DNA of 64,000 bases, taken from contig CM055105.1 of assembly GCA_029204225.1 (NCBI GenBank), forward strand, positions 13,250,721 to 13,314,720, written 5' to 3'. The notes under the pieces are model-generated. The model saw nothing but the letters and a program-made list of their open reading frames with translations, had not been told where the DNA came from and made no database searches. Position 1 is the stretch's first letter. Every line of letters begins with the position of its first letter. The position numbers were made by a program, and so were the translations under genes. Below, piece after piece: positions 20,674-34,500 of the stretch. The stretch comes from Diphasiastrum complanatum. Taxonomy: Eukaryota; Streptophyta; Lycopodiopsida; Lycopodiales; Lycopodiaceae.

Positions 20674-22445
20674 GTAAGTTGCGGATCTTGCTTATTTTGT
20701 TCAAACACACACACAGTTTTGCAATTTTCAAGTTCATCGTCGTTTGCAAGTCTTGATGAATGGATCAGGATTAAGATTTCTATTTGTTTGCCTTGTTCGA
20801 ACACATCCATCCTAGTTTTGCGTGCTTAAGCAGAATAGACTCTCGTTGGACGCTTTGAGGTGTTGCATTGGTTCCACATTGTACAATATTGCATCAATAT
20901 TTTGCTTCCCCTCATTGCATTTACTCACTTATATCATATCATGCCTATCATGTATTCTTTTTCTTAAGATTTCTTTTTTAGCAAAAAGCAAAGCTGGTAC
21001 TATTTTCGAAAAAGTTTAAAGTTTCAAAAATTTGGGGACGAGTGAGCGTGAAAGTTTATTTGTTTTCTCGGATGAGTATCGACATTAGTTTTCATATTGT
21101 TACATTTCTTATTTAGATGATCTAAGGAAATCTGAATAGGGGACACAAAGCCCTTACAGTCTCAGATGAGCTGAAGATAACCCCCTAAAATAGCATGCGA
21201 GTCATAGATGAAAGAGGTGTAGGATTTTCGATTTCTTACCTCACGCCTCCTTGTCCATTCTTGCTACTGCTCAATCATCTCCCTCATGCATCCTTGTCTG
21301 ATTCTTCTATCCTCTACTTGTTCTCTCCCTCATGCCCGCCTTATGATTTTGCTTTGTTTTCAATCCTCTTCCTCGTGCCTTCTTATGCGATTCCTTTGCC
21401 TCACGTTCAATCCTCATCCTTGTGCCTTCTTACACAATTTTCTTTGTCTTGTGCTCAATCCTGGTCCTCGAGAATTTGGTATCGATGCTTCGTCATCGTC
21501 AATTCCCTCCTTTCTTCTTACCCAACGGTGCTTTCCCCAACTTAATCCCCTCCTATCCTCCCTCCTAGTTCATCCCTTGAATGCTCTTACTTACATGAAT
21601 CAAACAAAGATTCCGAGTGGAACACATAAATTTTGTTTAGTGTATCCCTATGTGGAAATTTTTTCATCATCCTTTCGTAAGTCATGTACGCTAGTGCGCT
21701 ATTGTTAGTATATGAAGTATGTCAAAGTTTGTTATACCCTTATGCCAAAAATACAGTTTAATAAAATTACATATGTACTTCCACAATCTGCTGCACAAGT
21801 GGCCATAGGGCTGTAATGTATAGACGATTTTGTATTTTCATGATTTCAAGTCAATACAATATCTTGCACCGTTGATGGCATGTTGTTGTAACTTAGTTGA
21901 CATGCGTTTTGTGTTTTGACAAATTGTTTCACAATTTAGATGCATAGTAATGGCTAGGTATCTTGTTGACTAATGCGTTGGTTTTGTCATAGAAGATTCA
22001 CGTAGTCAGCAAAATATTGTGTGTTGTTAGGACAAACATCAATCATTCAATAAAAACCATGAGGATGATGAGACCTCATAGATAGATAGTTTTGTTGTTT
22101 CATTCATTAACATCAACTAGTAAGGCGATGAATGTGAGGATTTCAAAAGTTTTGTCCATGGAGTGTTGTCAAATTCACATGGTTTGAATGCCTCTATATT
22201 TAGGATAGAAGTTTTCAAATATTAAGACATAACATTCAAAAAGCAAATAATTAGAAGGTTTGTTAAGTTAGATAATGATGAAAAGATTTGTGATTTTATA
22301 TGATTAAGGATTTTTTTCACTATGTCCATGGAGTGTTGTCAAATTCACATTGTTTGAATGCTTCTATATTTAGGATAGAAGTTTTCAAATATTAAGGCAT
22401 GTGGAAAGAATGAATCGTAGATTGGGATGGGATGACTTAGTTATA

Positions 22446-22529
<84 letters not shown>

Positions 22530-25500
22530 AAATTGTTCACTTTCTCAGGAGATCAAATTTTTTGCGTCAACTCCTGAACAAGATCACATTGAGGTATCAC
22601 TATGAAATTTGATCTTTTATTCAAGCATTTTTATTTATGAGATATCAATGTTTAGAAATAGGAACATTATGCTGCACACGACAATTTTGTAGTGTACGAT
22701 GTGGACACGTAGTTGAACTTTTCTGTACATATTATAAATTACGTTGGATGCATATATTTTGGGTTAAATTTTGTTCAAGTTGGCCGACTCATAAAAAAGG
22801 CCCGAATCGGGCCGAATCAGCCAGAATTTTTTTTAGATGTTCGAAACGGCCGATTGAAACCTGACCCAACTTTGAACATGTCGAATCAGCCGATTTGAAT
22901 CGGTGCATGAAACATTGCTTGTAAACTTAATTCCAATCGGCTTATATGAAATACTAGATGTGTAGTAGACTTGTCTTGAAGATCAAGTTTGTAAGCTAAG
23001 TAATTTGAGACAGTCCACATTGCACAATATCTGGTAGACAACTTATAATGCTTCCCGGTACGCATAGTCTTAGAATCTTTTGGAATTCTAAGATATATCC
23101 AGTCATTAACTTTAAATGTTTGTAAAAAAATTTTCAGGGTTTTTTGAACGGTGTTCCGGCGTTCCGGAACGCAGCAATGTGGGATCCCGGAACGTCGTTC
23201 CGATGCAACCCTGGTTTAGTTCTTCATTCCATTCAATAGGCGGACTAGGTTAACCTCTCTTCCTCATCTTATCAACTCTATCTTTTGTCATATTGTTAAG
23301 GGGTGCTGCACTTTTGCATAATCCTCTATAAATCTTTGAAAGAAGACTGTAAAACTGAGAAAATATTTAATTTTAACTGTTTTCGGTATCAGCCACTCAA
23401 CCATTGCCTTGATCTTTTCTTTGTCTATTTTCAACCCTTTAGGGGTGATCTTATTACCAAGATATACCAGTTCTTGCTTCAAGAATTCACACTTGGATTC
23501 TTTAGCATAAAGTTTTTCTCTCCTGAGAATCTGCAAGATAGTCTTGATACAATTCACATTCTCCTTAAGAGTTCTACTGTAGATGAGGATATCACTTAAA
23601 AACACAACTACGAATTGACCCAGATATGGATGAAATGTATTGTTCATCATCTATTGAAATGTTGCAGGTGGATTCGTTAATCCAAAAGGAATATTCGAAC
23701 CTCGTCCCAAAACCAGTCTTTTGCACATCATTTGGATGAATTCTAATTTGATGATATTTCATTCTAAGATCTATTTCTATGAAGTATTTAGCTCCACCTG
23801 ATCGATCTACCAGATCATCCATCCTGGGCAATGGATATTTATTCTTAGTAGTTACTTCATTTAATCACTTGTAATCCACACACATCTGGAAGCCTTAATC
23901 TTTCTTCGCTTTCAAAAGAATAGGAGCACCCCAAGGTGATTTACTGGGTCTTATATGTCCCATCTTAAGATAATTATCAATCTATTTAGTAATCTCTATT
24001 TCCTCCTTTTGAGAAAACTGGAACGACTGTCTAGAGATAGGATGACTACCTGGAATTAACTCAATCCCATGATCTGTTGATCTAGAAGGTGGTAAACCAT
24101 GAGGTAGTTCAATTGGAAACACATCACGAAGTTCACTTACGATCTTATTTTTTTCAATTTTCTCCTGATCTAAATCCACTGTGTTAAAATTTTTTAAAAA
24201 TTCAAGACTATCCAGATGCATTTCGTAGAAATCCAAAATGGGCACATAATATACTTTACATCTCTGATTCTTGGCTTTAGTTTCCAGGCCGAGCTTCCGC
24301 ACTTGCGACTTTCTAGCAGATGATGAAAGATCTTCGTCCATATCTGGGAAAGTTTGTCATAGTTTACTTGGATGACATTCTCATCTATAGTAAGACCTCG
24401 GAGGAGCATGGGAGCATCTCAAGACTGTCTTAGAGTTAGAAAGAGAAGCTCTTTGCCAAGGAGTCCAAATTTGTTTTCTTTCAAAAGAGATTGGATTATC
24501 TCGGTCACGTTATTTCGGAAAATCGAACGTGTTAAAAAATGCATTCTGTTTTGGAACGGGCAACTATGGAAAGGGAGATGCCAATGATGCAAAAATAGAG
24601 ATGGTAAATTGGTTTGGATTCCTTTCCCCTCTACGAGGTCGGGTGTTCCAAACAAATTAGGACGTTCAAGAGAAAAACATAAAGATAATACCTTGTGTAC
24701 AAAGGAGGAGAAGCCAAAAAATTGGAATAATGAATGAACACCATGCCTGATACGTGTTTATCTGATTGCAACACAAATCGACCAAGAATGCCAAATAAAG
24801 GCATGAAGGCTAAAGAAGGCACTAACATTGTTGTTGCAAATGAGTAGATGCTATGCTAACTTGTTAGTGTTTAGACCAAGAATACCAAAGAAAGAGATGA
24901 GTGTAAAGTAGATATGGTGACTATAAAGAAATTTTAAGTCAACTTTGGATAGAACTAGAAATGCCTCATAGTATGAACAATTAAATAGCTCAAAACATGC
25001 CAATAGCTCCCAAGCTAGCCATATAAACTGTGCAAGAGCTTAATGAACTAACCAAAGTGTGCAAATAAAGTTGAAGCCATTCTTAAAGAGCTAGCACGTC
25101 GTGTACAAGTAATAGTGAATGGCTCAATATGCACGTAGTAGGTTGTGTTGACCATGAATAAGAAGTATATCCTTCAATATCAAAAAATGCAATAATGGAA
25201 GTGCAGGAGGATCCATAGTTGTTGAATTGATTGTTTCAAAGTTGTTGTTGGAATGACCATCACTGGAGCAAATAGCGATGATTGAAAAATGGAAGATGGA
25301 ACAATATACATTGGAACCAGTAAACATATACGATTGGAAACACACCCTATAGTTGTATTTCATGAGCTTGAGAGCTATGAGTTGATATAAGACCCAAGGA
25401 GGGTGGTGATGGATTGGGGTAGTGTGAAGGTGGAAGGAATACAGTGATGGTGGGCACATGTGGAGGAGAATTTGCCATATTTATCTTGCCTAAAAACCTC

Positions 25501-28500
25501 AATCTTCCTCCAAAGAAATTTTTGTTTTGGTAGTTATAATAGTTATGTATTATAGCTTTTTGTTGCCATGGGCATTGCGTCAAAAGTATTTGTTGTTTTG
25601 GTATTCTATTCTAGAACAAGTTGTAAACTTTCAACGTGTGGCAGAGTTCCATACGAAAGTTTGAAACTAAGCGTGGGTTTTGCCTCCAAGTAACATATTA
25701 CCTTGATAAGCATTCAAGCTATGTTTCCGATAGTGGCCCATGTAGTAGCACAAAATTTTGTTAGGCAATATTATGTCATGTTGCAAGGCGATTCTTAGAC
25801 AAGATTTGCGCCATATGTGTAGTACAAGAGAGTGAGGCTTGGGTCTAGTGGTAGGGAATGCCAGAGACTTAAAGCCAATATTCTTAGCTTGCGCTAATTA
25901 GTCACTAGTTTCAACGACAAAAGTGGATCGAGTAGGATCCTACCAAATTCGTAATCTAAATTGTTTGCAATTTAGACCTTAGTGTGTTATGAAAAGATTG
26001 TAGAGGATCTAGTAATCTTGGAAAATCGATTGGAGATAAGTGATCAAGGAATTATGGCCTCGAGGAGTATCGAGTACCCAACTAGGATTATTAAAAGAAT
26101 TAATGTTGGTCGTGGAGGTATGATGTTTTGCTATTGAAGAACAATGGCTTTCTTGAAGAGGGAGTTAGGGCCCAGTAACAACCAAACATAACCCTGGACG
26201 AGCTTGGTGCCAAGAGGGTCAATGGGCTACAAATTTGGTATTGAGCGACAAGTGAACCATGCACCGACGAGCTTAGATTAAGTCAAGTGCATTACTAGAT
26301 GCAACCCAATAAGTTGCAAATTACTATCTAATAAGGGGGATAGGATTCATTGTCGTGCACTAAGCCATTAGCTATGTATTTGCCGGCACAAGGGGCCAGG
26401 GTGAACAATCACCAAGGCACATTGGGGTATGGGGATGGCTATCGATGGTCACTAATTTAGCCAAGACATAGAGTAACGATCAATGTCGTAGCCACAACCA
26501 TTGATAGACTATGTGATCCACAACAGGAAAAGTGGGTAGGGGACTTGAAAGGACAACCTATAGGTGAGAGGAACATTATTCTACTCACTAGTTAGTTGAG
26601 TTTCACAAGCTTGAGAGCTAGGGAGTGTAACAATGAGGTTTTGTTATTCAATTTCAAGATTACCTTTATATTAACATGTACTCTAGTATTATTCAGATTG
26701 GACCTATTTTACATCTGCAATGCAAAAGATTTAGAAAAAAAATTGCTTTTTAAAATCTTAAATCGATTTCAACTAGTCTAGAAAGAATCAAGGCACGATT
26801 CTTGGAATTGTGAGCTGACTAACCAATGTTAGTCAACGTTTTTGTTTATTTGTGCTATAGTGATACTATTTGCGCTAGACTGGAAAAATGGGGGTACGAA
26901 GCAATAATCTTCTAGCTCATCATAAATAGGTAGGATATCTGTTGTAGAAATCCTTGTGACAAATGTCTGATAGCTGTTCAGCAAGCTATTCAACGTCAAT
27001 TACACTGTTTCTTGGTCATTTACTGCTTCAGCTACTACAACTAGTTGGTCTCTGAATGATAGTGGATGTAAAATTGGATGGAGCACAACAATGGGGCTGG
27101 ATTTTTCTTTAGGACAGTATGTGTCGTCAGAACAATGAATTTATATGTTGAAAGCTAAAGCGTGTTAGATATTGAGTAGGCAGGTTTTTGTATAGCATTA
27201 GCAGAACTGGTGATGCGGGAAGACTGTGAAGCAGTTGTTGGCACTCCATTTACTGAGGATTATACCGATAGCCAAGATATGACAAACCTAGTGGTACAAT
27301 TTGGCTTAATGCATTTGGTATCTCCTCTAAAATGCAAATGTGGAAGTACATGTTTGGTGCTGTCAACTGATAGAAATTGAAAAAGTATCATCTTTGTCAA
27401 GAGTGCTAGACAATCTACAGTAGCCTACATGAAGACTATGCAAGCAGGATTCAGCCATGAGCACCCGGACTCCACATCAAGTGTTGAGGACATTAGGAGA
27501 CTACTGAGCTAGTGTCTTGAAGTTTGACAAAGTAGTCATTATGGGAGGCCGGATGGAGGATGTTGGTGGTGGAGCTTAATGCTTATTCAATCATTTCATG
27601 TGTCCATCTCCTCACGTCATCTTTATGTCAAGCATTAATCGTAATGTAGAGGGCCCATGTCATTAATGGTGTCATTTGGGTTGTGGGCCCTTGGTCAAAG
27701 TCAAAGATGATGGTCAAAGTCAAACTTGGCTATCAAAGTTAAATTGAGACCACATCATCTAATAATCACTCCCATATGCATGTACCAATGTTCCAAGCTA
27801 GGGTAAACATATGCCTTGGCATTTGCAGAGGAGTTGAATCAATTGAATGCATTAACAATCAATGGAGTTGTTGAGAAAGGGTGTTATTCTAGATTTTCTA
27901 TCATACCTAGGTTCTATGATTGAGTCTAGCACGTGTGGGAGTTGTAGCTAGCCCTTTGGTCAATCAAGGTATGATGTATTTCTACTATGCTTGACTAATA
28001 GAGTTTGTATTTATGTGCTCCTCTTTGAACTGTGATTCAGGCCAGTTGCGTCTTGTGTCATGGTGGACCAAGTTTGTGATTGATGTCCCCAAATTGCGCC
28101 GCCTTGCCATCAGGATCCGCTCAGAAGACTGCACTGCAGTCGCTTGTGAGAGAAACTAGAGTGTTCATTCCCTAATTCAGACGAAGTCATAAACGATAAT
28201 TTTAATGTGTAGATACTAGTAGTAGTATGTACGGTTTTAAGTTTTAAATTTTGTAGGCCCTCTAGATTCTATCTTGATTTCAACGGGCATTGTGGCATGT
28301 GCGTAGATCAATCCGGATGAGATTGATGTGGCAATGGTTCCAGACTTGCCACCAAGAGACAAGGCAAAGGAGGACGTGTACGCAATCTTCCATGAGGAGG
28401 CCATGTAGAGGGCAGGTGAGAAATTATGAGTTAGCTCTTACTACTGGCCCCTGGGTTGACGTTGCATGCTTGTCACTTGAAATACATTTTTGAACTGATT

Positions 28501-31500
28501 TTTGTAATTTGTGTGTAGTAATACGTTTGTCAATCTTTGTGGGTAGGACCTATCACTCAAAGCGCGCAGGAGGAGGACAGGAGAAGGTACGAGCTCTTGT
28601 GCTCACAGCCTTGATGACGAGTCTGACACAGAGGCATCGTTAGGGTCTGTAGGAAATAGAAGCCTTAGGATCCAGGATCTTAACTATTCAATCACACAAA
28701 GCATTCTCAAAAGAAAGAGAGAGATGGCTGGTAACCCTCTTGTAGAAACTCGTGGACAGCCAAGGAGAATAGTAATGATGCTTACAAAAGTTAAATACAA
28801 AGGAGATGCACACATATATATAGTCTTCCAAAATAACTATCTAACTTCTCCCTTCATGACTATCCAACTTCTATGACTATCCAACTTCATGACTATCTAA
28901 CTTCTATAGAAAGAATAAGGTACCTCCAAATGTCAAGTTGGGGTCACAATTAGGCCTAGTGGACCCACGAGTCCCTACTAAGTTAAGAACATACTAACAT
29001 AGCTAACTCTTTAGTAGGCCTAATGGAGATCAATAAACCATGGTTACACAACTCTCGACCTTTTGGGTCAAAGTAACCTATGGTTTTCTAAGCAATTCCA
29101 CTTACATTCCAACACCCTCCTTAAGTGGAAATGCATGACATAACATGAAGGAACTTCTTGAAAGAGAAAAATGCAACTTGCTGTCCGAACTTCATGTCGC
29201 CAGATAAACTTTGCACCAAAGTAGTCGAAATCATCCCCAATCATGTCCAACATATAAAAGGAAAAGAATGCGTAATAAATTTCATCCCCAATCATGTCCA
29301 ACATATAAAAGGAAAAGAATGCGTAAGAATGAAGCATCAAGTTGAAGCGTGAGGATTTGCATGCTCCATCCGAAGTAGGGAACCAACATAAACTCGGCAA
29401 TAAGTCGAAACATGGACTTGTAATCGATCATAGGCTCCCACATCATTTAAAAATACTTCTTACCATAAGGACAATAAAAAAGAGTACCAAACTCTTTTGG
29501 CATCACATCCTCCCGAACCTTACCATCAATGACTTGCTCGTTCAACACTTTGCTGCCCAAAGTGTTTCCAACATGGACTATGTTGTCCGTAATCTTCCGC
29601 AGGCCGTTCCCGAAGCATAATGGACTGACTGCTCATAATGTAAAATGGGCTGTAAATGGCCAAAAGAACATGATTGAACCTGCTGTCCAACGTCTTCATC
29701 ATAAAAATTTGGCAAACTATCAAGAGATGCACCAACGATGGCGTCATCAAAGCTGTCCCTCGAAGAGGCATGGGATGACATAGAAGATTCTTCAAGTAAT
29801 GCAAAATTCTCTCCAAACAAATGCTCGCTCTTAACACTTTGAACAAAAGTATTGATTGACACATGTTGACTCCCTCCTCGATTAGTACAAAACGGTTCCA
29901 AAGAGTGCTTGAATTTTTTAGCCTTTGCTAAAACATCGAATTGAAAAGGTTTCGCATGAAACTTTTCACTAATGCATCCATCATATGCATCAACTTGCGG
30001 CGACTTGAAAACAGAAGATTGCTTCAACATTTGCACAATGTATCGTTGTTGAGAGATGAAGATTCCAGCCCCATGTGAAAGATCAACAAGAACCGGAATG
30101 TGGTTCTTCATGAGTGAGTCATACTCCTCTTGCATCGCATCCTCCCAACATTTTACTCCTTTGGCCTGCTCATAAAAAACAGGTTCTACTGCACCATCCT
30201 CAATAGAAGTAAGAGCAAAATCAGAGAAATCAGCAAATTCTACTGATTTAGTAGAGGCACGAGTCTTCCCTTCATAGAAATGATCCACTTTGCTGTCCTG
30301 CAAAGTCTTCAACAACCATTTAGGGACTGGTTTGGGCTGTCCAACAACCTTACCTTTGTCAACACTTTGCTGTCCAAAGTGTTCCGAACTTGGACCTTGC
30401 TGTCTAGAGTCTTCAATAGGCTGCTCTTCACCATAAATAGGTTCTTCTTGATGAACTATGGGCTTCAAACTTGAAGAAGCAGTGGGCTCTCCACGAGAAG
30501 TAGATGGCAGTCCCTCCTCTTCATGATTAGATGGTGACACCAAATCTGGAAATACTTCAACATATGCATCATGGGGGCAGTCCCCTTTCATAACATGAGT
30601 GGGCGCAGCATCATAGGAGGTCTTTTCATCAAAATGAACATCACGACTCACTATGATCTTATTAGATTCCAAATTGAACAACCTATAGCCCTTGCTTTCA
30701 CTACTATAGCCAACAAAGATGCACTTAACTCCTTTATCATCAAGTTTGGATCGAAGCTTATCGAGAATGAAATTATAAGCCGTGCAACCAAAGATGCGAA
30801 AGTGAGAAACCTTGGGCTTCTTACTATACCAAACTTCATATGGAGTCAATACCTTCAAGGCTGTAGTAGGACACCGATTGCTAATGTATGTCGCCGTTAT
30901 GACTGCTTTCGCCCAAAACTTATGAGGCAGGCCCTTTGCCTTGAGCATGCATCGAGCCATCTTCATAATAGTGCGATTCTTCCTTTCGGCAACACCATTT
31001 TGTTGAGGTGTGTGAGGAGTTGTCATTTGATGTTGGATACCTTTGCTTTGAAGATAAGCACCGAACGTATTCTTGATATATTCCCCTCCTCGATCGGTGC
31101 GTAGGATCTTCAAAGAGTGCCCAAGTTGATTTTCTATCATTGCTAGAAAATCCTTAAAAGAGTTGAAATACTTCAGATTTTGTCTTCATAGGATAAATCC
31201 ATGTAAATCTAGAAAGGTCATCAATAAAAGTAACAAAGTACTTACACTTTCCAATGGGCGATCCAACGAATTCCCCTGCTTTTCACACGCACAAAACAAA
31301 CCGCTCCAACTATTCATTCAGTTCATGAACAGTTCATGAAGTTCTCAATTACCATTCACCTTTGAAGCTTGCAACCACGGTACCACCAGATTCAGCAGTT
31401 TGTCTTTGAGATATGAAATTTGAATAATGAATGTGATTACTGTTAGTGCACCAAAGAACCAGAAACTGCAACAAGCGATCGGATCTTCAAAAAAAAAAAT

Positions 31501-34500
31501 GAACCAACCAAAATCGTGAATTAAATAATTAATAAACCGGACGTGAATTATGATCTCCTCGGTCTCGATCCTGATTCCTTGCCATGCGCACCACAAAGAG
31601 CACCAAGACGATCTAGCTTTGAATTGCAACTACACACTCCACCACCTCATCTCATCAATAATCATCATCTTAGTAAAGTTGAAGAAGCCTGTGCAGGCGC
31701 AGAGTAGGCAATTGCATTCTGACCACTGATGAAGCGTGATAAGGAAGATTCAAACCACCTTTCCAGCCATCCCCATCCGATTCGATAACCCTAAATAGCG
31801 GTGCGATTCAACATAGACCATGACTGGCCCAATGATGAGTACAAGACCAGTCACCAGATCACTGGAGTCTGGATCAGTGATTCAGTGTAACTTGTTTATT
31901 GTTAGAATTTACTAGTCTCGACTCTCCACAAATAGAATCCGCCATTATAAAACGAACAAAAAGGTTCGAACCGTTTTTCGATTCGAACCTGGCTACCCGA
32001 TTCATATTGGAAAGAATCGGGCGATTCGATTCGGCATGTAACCTTGTTGCATAGTGCCCGAGTAGATGCGCATTGGATGTTCAACAACCGCAATCTGCCA
32101 ACTAGCAAAAAATCTGGAAATTTTTTTGCACTGTCCATGCGACCTATTGCTGGAAAACAGCATATAAGGGAAATTTTTTTTTTGTTGCTTCATGATTGTT
32201 CCTGCGAATCACGATTCGCTGCAACCGTGGCATATAGTAATGAAGATTTTGTTGCTGTCATTCACTACAAAAAAATTGAGTATATTACGTTAGCACAAGA
32301 GCTTCATTGTTTGCAAATTCCCCTATTGTGTAATGTGCACAGTGCACACATAACAGCATCTGCATTACACAAATGACAGATTTCACGGCTATATAGCTAT
32401 AGATGTCTGAAAATCTGTAATCAAGTAATGCTAAAAAAAGCTCATTGTCGAATTTTGCGAGTTCAGTATTATTAGCAAGCTTCCATTTCTTGCAGCAATT
32501 CATACTGGAGAAAACAATAGTGGTGTATACACAGTACAAGATTATTCTCTTGAAGCTTCTAATGGTTTGACACTATGATAACTGTTCTTTCTATTTTTGG
32601 CCGATAACTCTTCCAGAATTAAGAACATTTTCTGTGCTTGTGTGTAGCTTTGTCAGATTTTTTTGATGTTCCAAGTTTTGTACATATTTGACAAAAATCT
32701 GTGCGCTTTCTTGCTTTTGATTTATATCAGGTGCCATTGTTCATTCCTGGTGTGGTTGGAAAGTATGCAAAGGCCTTGTTCATAACAGCTGTACGATCTG
32801 GTGCACTCGAGACTGTTGAATCTGAGTTGAAGCAGGTTGTTGAAGCTGCACATAACAGCCCAACATTTGCAGATTTTCTGAAGGACCTTTCTGTTCCAAA
32901 GGAGGTGCGGGTAAAGGCAGTCCTGGATATCTTTGGGGAGACTGCCTTTTCAGATGTCACTAAAAACTTTCTGGGTACTACCAAGTTCTAGCAGCTCTGT
33001 TTACTTATCTGGTTGGCCGATGCTCTGATTTTGCAAAGGCAGCCTTGGTAACATTACAATTTAGCAACGTATATAATGTTTGCACACAGTAAATGTTTTT
33101 CACCTAGCCTATACTGCTATTTTATTACTTGTATATATGTATTGTTGACCACAGTATAGCATTTCAAATGTTGTTCTAGCTCTTTTTTTGGTTTTAAGCA
33201 ATATTTTAAAACTGTTCTGCATTGATCTTTCCCTGAATATTGTGGTCCTAATTGGAGCCTTTTAGTGTTTCAGCTGTTTTAGCAGAAAATGGAAGGCTGC
33301 GGTTGTTAGAAAAAATGGTTATGGCTTACTCGGAGATAATAATGGCTTACAAGGGGCAAGTCAAAGCAACAATAACAACTGCTCTTGTAAGTGAGATCTT
33401 CACCACATTTTGTTTGGAAATTCTGTACCTATGATACAACTTTTGTAAGTCAACAGCTTTCATCATTTTCAGTTTGGAAACTGGTATAAATATACGTCCT
33501 TTAAGCTGAAAGGCCGATCTAGAAAGCTTTCTTGTTTTCAATGTCGATAATTGTCTGCATATAGATCTTTAAAGTTTTTGGGGTGAAGCAAAATGGAATT
33601 ATTTTCAGAGCTCAAGTAAAGTAATAACTCGACTTGCAGGTCTGGTTCTTGGGTGCTGCTAGCGAAGTTAGGTTCTCATGAATTTCATTGAAAGCATGTT
33701 TTTATGTAGATTTACAAGCAAGGCTCAATAATAATACCCAAATGAATGCCGATATTCCTCTGCTCTCATCCACAGTATAAATCAGATCAATTCCGACCTT
33801 GCTGTAATTGGAAGTTGACCCTATCCAATATAATGAAAGCCAACTTGAACGTTTCAGTCTTGATATGTGAACACCACCATTGCAGCCTCTGTTGGTAATC
33901 AAGAAATTATAGAGTCTACCAAATGTTTTTAAACAGTGCTTAACATAGAAAGCTTTGATTTGAATAGGTTGAGTTCATTCATTAGACAATTTTCTTTGCT
34001 CATTCTCAAATTTACATTGCTGTCTTTTTTTCCTTCGATTTTGAACAAGAAGTTGCTAGCTGTAAGCAATTGTTATGTTCCACAGATTCTACTTTTATCT
34101 AGATACTGTTTTGCTTTTGTGTTTTCTTGTAGGAGCTTACTCCGCAGGAATTGGAAGGGTTACGGACAGCCTTGAAGGGTTATGTGAAACCTAATCAAAG
34201 TTTGGTTGTGAATCAGCAGGTATTCTACTAGAACAGAGACTTATCCTTTTCAAGCTAATAAATATTCTGTGCAAAACTGATCAAATGACAGTTTCAAAGT
34301 TTACCAAGCTTTGAGATATTATTGACTCGAGTTTCTGTTTGATTTGGTAGATTATCTAAAATGATTATCTCTTGCTGCAAGTTTCTCAACCTTGTCTTCA
34401 TTATCGATTACTTGGAAGAACCCGTTAGTGAATTTGGAGAAATAGCATCATTACTGTGTCCATGCACAGACTAGGACTTGGAGACAGTGATTTGGTCTGG

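Larger units (their letters stand above)
28648..31290 (-). mobile_element. Copia retrotransposon E in intron 1, antisense
   Basis: It comprises a 3' LTR (28648-29114), polypurine tract, a rearranged 3' coding part and an integrase. The right edge lies in the integrase at about 31290 ([13 protein letters not shown] near 31205-31245). The 5' LTR, gag and protease are absent. It runs antisense to OSCP, so its own polyadenylation signals should not end the OSCP transcript. Confidence 0.8.
20674..32730 (+). other. OSCP intron 1, 12.1 kb, transposon-filled
   Basis: Bounded by GTAAGT and TATATCAG. It contains a 47-bp degenerate tandem repeat, a 77-bp direct repeat, a long (GA)n run, Gypsy RT pieces, a hAT fragment and Copia E. 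The stretches 24541-28040 and 31290-32730 show no recognisable gene. The GA run and repeated insertions make it a natural hotspot for length variation. Confidence 0.85.

Noticed and set aside
20223-20810. 195-codon antisense ORF over the OSCP promoter and exon 1
   Set aside because: Its length comes from GA/CT microsatellites (Arg/Glu and Leu/Ser runs) and it mirrors OSCP exon 1; no domain.
31964-31975. tRNA gene or SINE suggested by GGTTCGAACC (B-box-like)
   Set aside because: No A box at the right distance upstream and no cloverleaf; the text is part of an AT/CG-mixed palindromic patch.
32975-33000. Exon 2 continuing past 32974 to the stop at 32989
   Set aside because: The splice at G|GTACTA joins KNFL to LAENGRL of exon 3, the conserved family block; reading through loses it.
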